Below, in pieces: positions 15,430 through 17,613 of a stretch of 17,613 nt of DNA. Each line of letters begins with the position of its first letter. Position 1 is the stretch's first letter. A program made the translations under genes and the position numbers. A model generated the notes under the pieces. The model had not been told where the DNA came from, ran no database searches, and was given only the letters and a program-made list of their open reading frames with translations. Source of the stretch: an uncultured Clostridia bacterium (GTDB lineage: Bacteria > Bacillota > Clostridia > Christensenellales > Borkfalkiaceae); contig CALWBJ010000035.1 of the NCBI GenBank assembly GCA_944376035.1, positions 1-17,613 of the forward strand, given 5' to 3'.

Positions 15430-15608
15430 TCTTTCTCCTCCCCGAAAAGCAATTTTTCTTTCAGACAGTTAAGACTCTTATCATACTGCGACTGACTTAT
15501 CGCTCCGTGCGATAAAAATGTATCGAGCAATTCTTTCTGTTTATAATAAAGTTGTCTTTTCTTCTCAATATCACTCGCCATAATATTTTTACCGTCAAAA
15601 TTTGCCAT
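15426..15608 (-). CDS. 60-residue SHOCT-like small protein, coupled to dinB
   Basis: The ATG at 15606-15608 has a GAGGT ribosome binding site six bases upstream. Residues 12-30 are basic and helical (IEKKRQLYYKQKELLDTFL). The stretch KQKELLDTFLSHGAISQSQYDKSLNCLKEKL, written here in two overlapping parts KQKELLDTFLSHGAIS and AISQSQYDKSLNCLKEKL, resembles the SHOCT short-domain pattern (helix, G-x-I-[ST]-x2-[EQ]-[FY], helix). SHOCT domains are thought to act in protein association. The stop overlaps the dinB TTG start (TTGA), so dinB translation is probably coupled to it. The good ribosome binding site, coupling and promoter argue that the gene is real. Function unknown; an accessory or regulatory partner of polymerase IV is a guess. 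Confidence 0.75.
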   Translation of the reverse strand: MANFDGKNIMASDIEKKRQLYYKQKELLDTFLSHGAISQSQYDKSLNCLKEKLLFGEEKD

Positions 15609-15669
15609 TCTCGTACCTCGGTTTATCCGCTATAATCAGATAGTCTTAATAAAAATATATTTCTGAAAT

Positions 15670-15698
15670 ATTTTACATCGTTTACAAAAAGTTGTCAA
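15670..15698 (-). promoter_or_regulatory. sigma-A promoter of the small gene-dinB unit
   Basis: The minus strand reads TTGACA (15693-15698), 17 bp, TAAAAT (15670-15675): a perfect -35 box and one mismatch in the -10 box. The predicted start gives a leader of about 55 nt to the ATG at 15608. No LexA-type palindrome overlaps it, so the SOS control often seen for dinB is not evident. Confidence 0.85.
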
Positions 15699-15790
15699 CA
15701 GATAAAATTTTTCATATTATTGAAAAACACCGAATTTTTTATAAAGACTTTATCTTTTATCAGAGCGTCTGAATGAGAAAAAAGAATAAA

Positions 15791-15836
15791 AATTAAATGC
15801 AACAGGTTGCTTTTATTTTTCCTGTCGCATTTAATT
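15791..15836 (-). terminator. Rho-independent terminator of the FAD dehydrogenase gene
   Basis: The arms at 15791-15806 and 15821-15836 pair over 16 bases around a 14-base loop. The only irregular position is an A-C mismatch on the plus strand, which becomes a G-U pair in minus-strand RNA. On that strand the stem is followed by a T-rich run (TTTATTCTTTTTT). Both points indicate termination of leftward transcripts about 140 nt after the stop at 15974. Confidence 0.8.
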
Positions 15837-15973
15837 AAGAATTTTATTTTTTATGATTTTGCATTATTTGGTTGTTTTTCTGAAAAATTATTTTATATTA
15901 AATTTAAGAATCATCAGTAATATTCTGATTAAATTTTATTTTAAGAAAAATATTTAACACTAAAAAAACCAAA

Positions 15974-17353
15974 TTATTTTGATAGCGCAACCTGTTTCAT
16001 TATATATCTTGCGACATATACCCCGCTTGCCGAAGCGTGAGACAGCGAGTGAGTTACCCCGCTTCCGTCGCCTATAACGAACATGCCTTTATTTACGGTT
16101 TCGAGATTATTATCCGTTTCAACTTCCATATTATAAAACTTCACCTCAACTCCGTATAAAAGCGTGTCGTCGTTTGCAGTACCCGGTGCCACTTTATCAA
16201 GAGCGTATATCATTTCTATTATTCCGTCGAGTATACGTTTCGGAAGTACAAGACTCAAATCTCCGGGAGTTGCTTTGAGCGTAGGAATTACGGTTCCTTC
16301 TTCAATTCTTTTTTCCGTACTTCTCCTGCCGCGTACCAAATCTCCGAAACGCTGTACGATGACGCCGCCCCCGAGCATATTTGAAAGTCTTGCTATACTT
16401 TCTCCGTAACCGTTACTGTCTTTGAACGGTTCGGAAAAATGTTTTGATACCAAAAGTGCGAAATTCGTATTTCCCGTCTTCTTTTCTTCGCTCTCAAAAC
16501 TATGTCCGTTTACAGTTACTATACCGTTTGTATTTTCGGTAACAACTATTCCTCTCGGATTCATACAGAATGTGCGGACGTTGTCTTCGAATTTTTCCGT
16601 CCTGTAAACTATTTTACTTTCATATAACTCATCGGTAAGATGCTCGAATATATGCGCGTCAAGTTCCACCCTTACACCTATGTCCACTCTGCTTGATGTA
16701 GTGGGAATATTAAGTTCATGACTGATTTTTTCCATCCATTTACTTCCGCTGCGCCCTACGGAAACTATACAGTAACGCGAAGAATATTCTTTATCGGCGT
16801 TTACAATAAAGCCGTCATCTGTCTTTTTTATCTCTTTAACAGGCGTGTTAAAATAAAAATCCACTTTTTCTTTCAGTTCGTTATAAAGGTTTTCAAGCAC
16901 CTTATAGTTTATATCGGTACCCAGATGACGGACGCTCGCATTTAAAAGTTTGAGTTTGTTCTGCATGCAGATTTTATTGAATTTAGAGCCCGAGGTAGAA
17001 TACAATTTTGTTCCTTCACCGCCATGCCTTACATTAATTCCGTCAACATATTTCATCAGTTCAAGGGCGGTTTCACGACCGATGTGCTCGTAAAGACTGC
17101 CTCCGAAGTCATTAGTTATGTTATATTTACCGTCTGAAAATGCGCCTGCCCCGCCAAAACCCGACATTATGGAACCTGTTTTACAGTTAATACAATTCTT
17201 TACTTTTTTCCCGTCTATTGTACATTTTCTTTTACTCAGTTCATTTCCCGCCTCAAAAACCGCAACTTTCAGTCCGCTGTCTTTAAGTTCGAATGCCGAA
17301 AATATACCTCCGGGACCCGCGCCTATAATTATTACGTCGTAATCTTTATTCAT
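15974..17353 (-). CDS. FAD-dependent dehydrogenase, COG2509 type
   Basis: The protein has 459 residues. The N-terminal dinucleotide fold has DVIIIGAGPGGIFSAFEL (6-23; GxGxxG at 11-16) and E35 at the end of strand 2 for the FAD ribose. A cysteine-containing block follows (C44, C54, C57), then GSIMSGFGGAGAFSDGKYN (60-78), the signature of uncharacterised FAD-dependent dehydrogenases of the COG2509 group. The C-terminal KGMFVIGDGSGVTHSLSHAS block (about 425-444) closes the FAD site. It has no membrane segment, so it is cytoplasmic. The ATG follows GGAGGAAACC. It is monocistronic, with a strong promoter upstream and a terminator downstream. The substrate is unknown for the group, and neighbours give no clue. 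Confidence 0.88.
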   Translation of the reverse strand: MNKDYDVIIIGAGPGGIFSAFELKDSGLKVAVFEAGNELSKRKCTIDGKKVKNCINCKTGSIMSGFGGAGAFSDGKYNITNDFGGSLYEHIGRETALELMKYVDGINVRHGGEGTKLYSTSGSKFNKICMQNKLKLLNASVRHLGTDINYKVLENLYNELKEKVDFYFNTPVKEIKKTDDGFIVNADKEYSSRYCIVSVGRSGSKWMEKISHELNIPTTSSRVDIGVRVELDAHIFEHLTDELYESKIVYRTEKFEDNVRTFCMNPRGIVVTENTNGIVTVNGHSFESEEKKTGNTNFALLVSKHFSEPFKDSNGYGESIARLSNMLGGGVIVQRFGDLVRGRRSTEKRIEEGTVIPTLKATPGDLSLVLPKRILDGIIEMIYALDKVAPGTANDDTLLYGVEVKFYNMEVETDNNLETVNKGMFVIGDGSGVTHSLSHASASGVYVARYIMKQVALSK

Positions 17354-17503
17354 GGTTTCCTCCTTCTCCGTCCGAAGATTAGTTTTTCAAAATCCTCATA
17401 CAGTCTTAAAGATAAATATCATAAAATATTTACTCTGCTTGCGGCTATATATATAAAACTTATCTATTATAAATCGTCTGAATGTTTCTTTTAATCCTGC
17501 GAT

Positions 17504-17532
17504 ATTATATCACCCGAATACCTTTTTGTCAA
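17504..17532 (-). promoter_or_regulatory. consensus sigma-A promoter of the FAD dehydrogenase gene
   Basis: The minus strand reads TTGACA (17527-17532), 17 bp, TATAAT (17504-17509), with TGA directly before the -10 box forming an extended -10. Both boxes are perfect. The predicted leader to the ATG at 17353 is about 140-145 nt; I see no strong hairpin in it, only very short reading frames. Confidence 0.9.
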
Positions 17533-17613
17533 TGTCGGGCAATATTTATTAATAAACCGAACGTCTATACCAATAAATATACCTTTATTATTATACTCTT
17601 TATTTCTTAAAAT

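Larger units (their letters stand above)
15609..15973. other. intergenic region between the FAD dehydrogenase and the dinB unit
   Basis: These 365 AT-rich bases contain the terminator of the upstream gene (15791-15836) and the promoter of the small gene-dinB unit (15670-15698). A short CTAT-N6-ATAG inverted repeat lies at about 15631-15644 in the leader. I see no further gene. Confidence 0.75.

Noticed and set aside
15609..15720. LexA box controlling dinB
   Set aside because: No GAAC-N4-GTTC or close variant is visible around the promoter; only a weak CTAT-N6-ATAG repeat is present.

Overview
The window looks like chromosomal DNA of an AT-rich, Gram-positive-type (monoderm) Firmicute, most likely a Clostridia-class anaerobe. 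The evidence is the gene order hrcA-grpE-dnaK-dnaJ-prmA-mtaB-HIT, a CIRCE operator, a DnaK whose ATPase domain lacks the insert typical of Gram-negative DnaK proteins, strong AGGAGG-type ribosome binding sites, and several near-consensus sigma-A promoters. The genus cannot be named from this. I saw no tRNA, rRNA, CRISPR array, transposase or phage gene.

Positions 1-7450 (minus strand) hold one HrcA-controlled heat-shock operon. A TTGACA-N17-TAAAAT promoter and a CIRCE operator precede hrcA (repressor), grpE (nucleotide exchange factor), dnaK (Hsp70), dnaJ (Hsp40), prmA (methylates ribosomal protein L11), mtaB (tRNA methylthiotransferase) and a HIT-family gene cut by the window edge. Chaperone genes come first and translation-apparatus modification genes last. 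The rsmE gene that lies between prmA and mtaB in Bacillus subtilis is absent. A perfect hairpin sits between dnaK and dnaJ.

Positions 7480-9855 (minus strand) hold a hairpin terminator, a 99-residue zinc-ribbon protein, and a two-gene unit in which a soluble signal-peptidase/LexA-fold protein overlaps proA (proline synthesis) by four bases. The promoter of that unit lies so close to the first start codon that the mRNA is probably leaderless.

Positions 9940-13790 (plus strand) hold two larger accessory-type genes: a lipoprotein related to M3 zinc metallopeptidases, and a cytoplasmic protein that looks like a distant GH67-type glycoside hydrolase with a C-terminal beta-sandwich.

Positions 13790-17613 begin with an AT-rich convergent spacer carrying a 21-bp perfect inverted repeat and a short tandem repeat. 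The minus strand then encodes a 60-residue SHOCT-like protein coupled to dinB (DNA polymerase IV), under its own strong promoter. After a terminator and another AT-rich spacer comes a COG2509-type FAD-dependent dehydrogenase, driven by a consensus promoter with a leader of about 140 nt.

Most of the window is ordinary housekeeping DNA. The least explained parts are the leaderless peptidase-like gene fused to proA expression, the GH67-like protein, and the small protein coupled to dinB.
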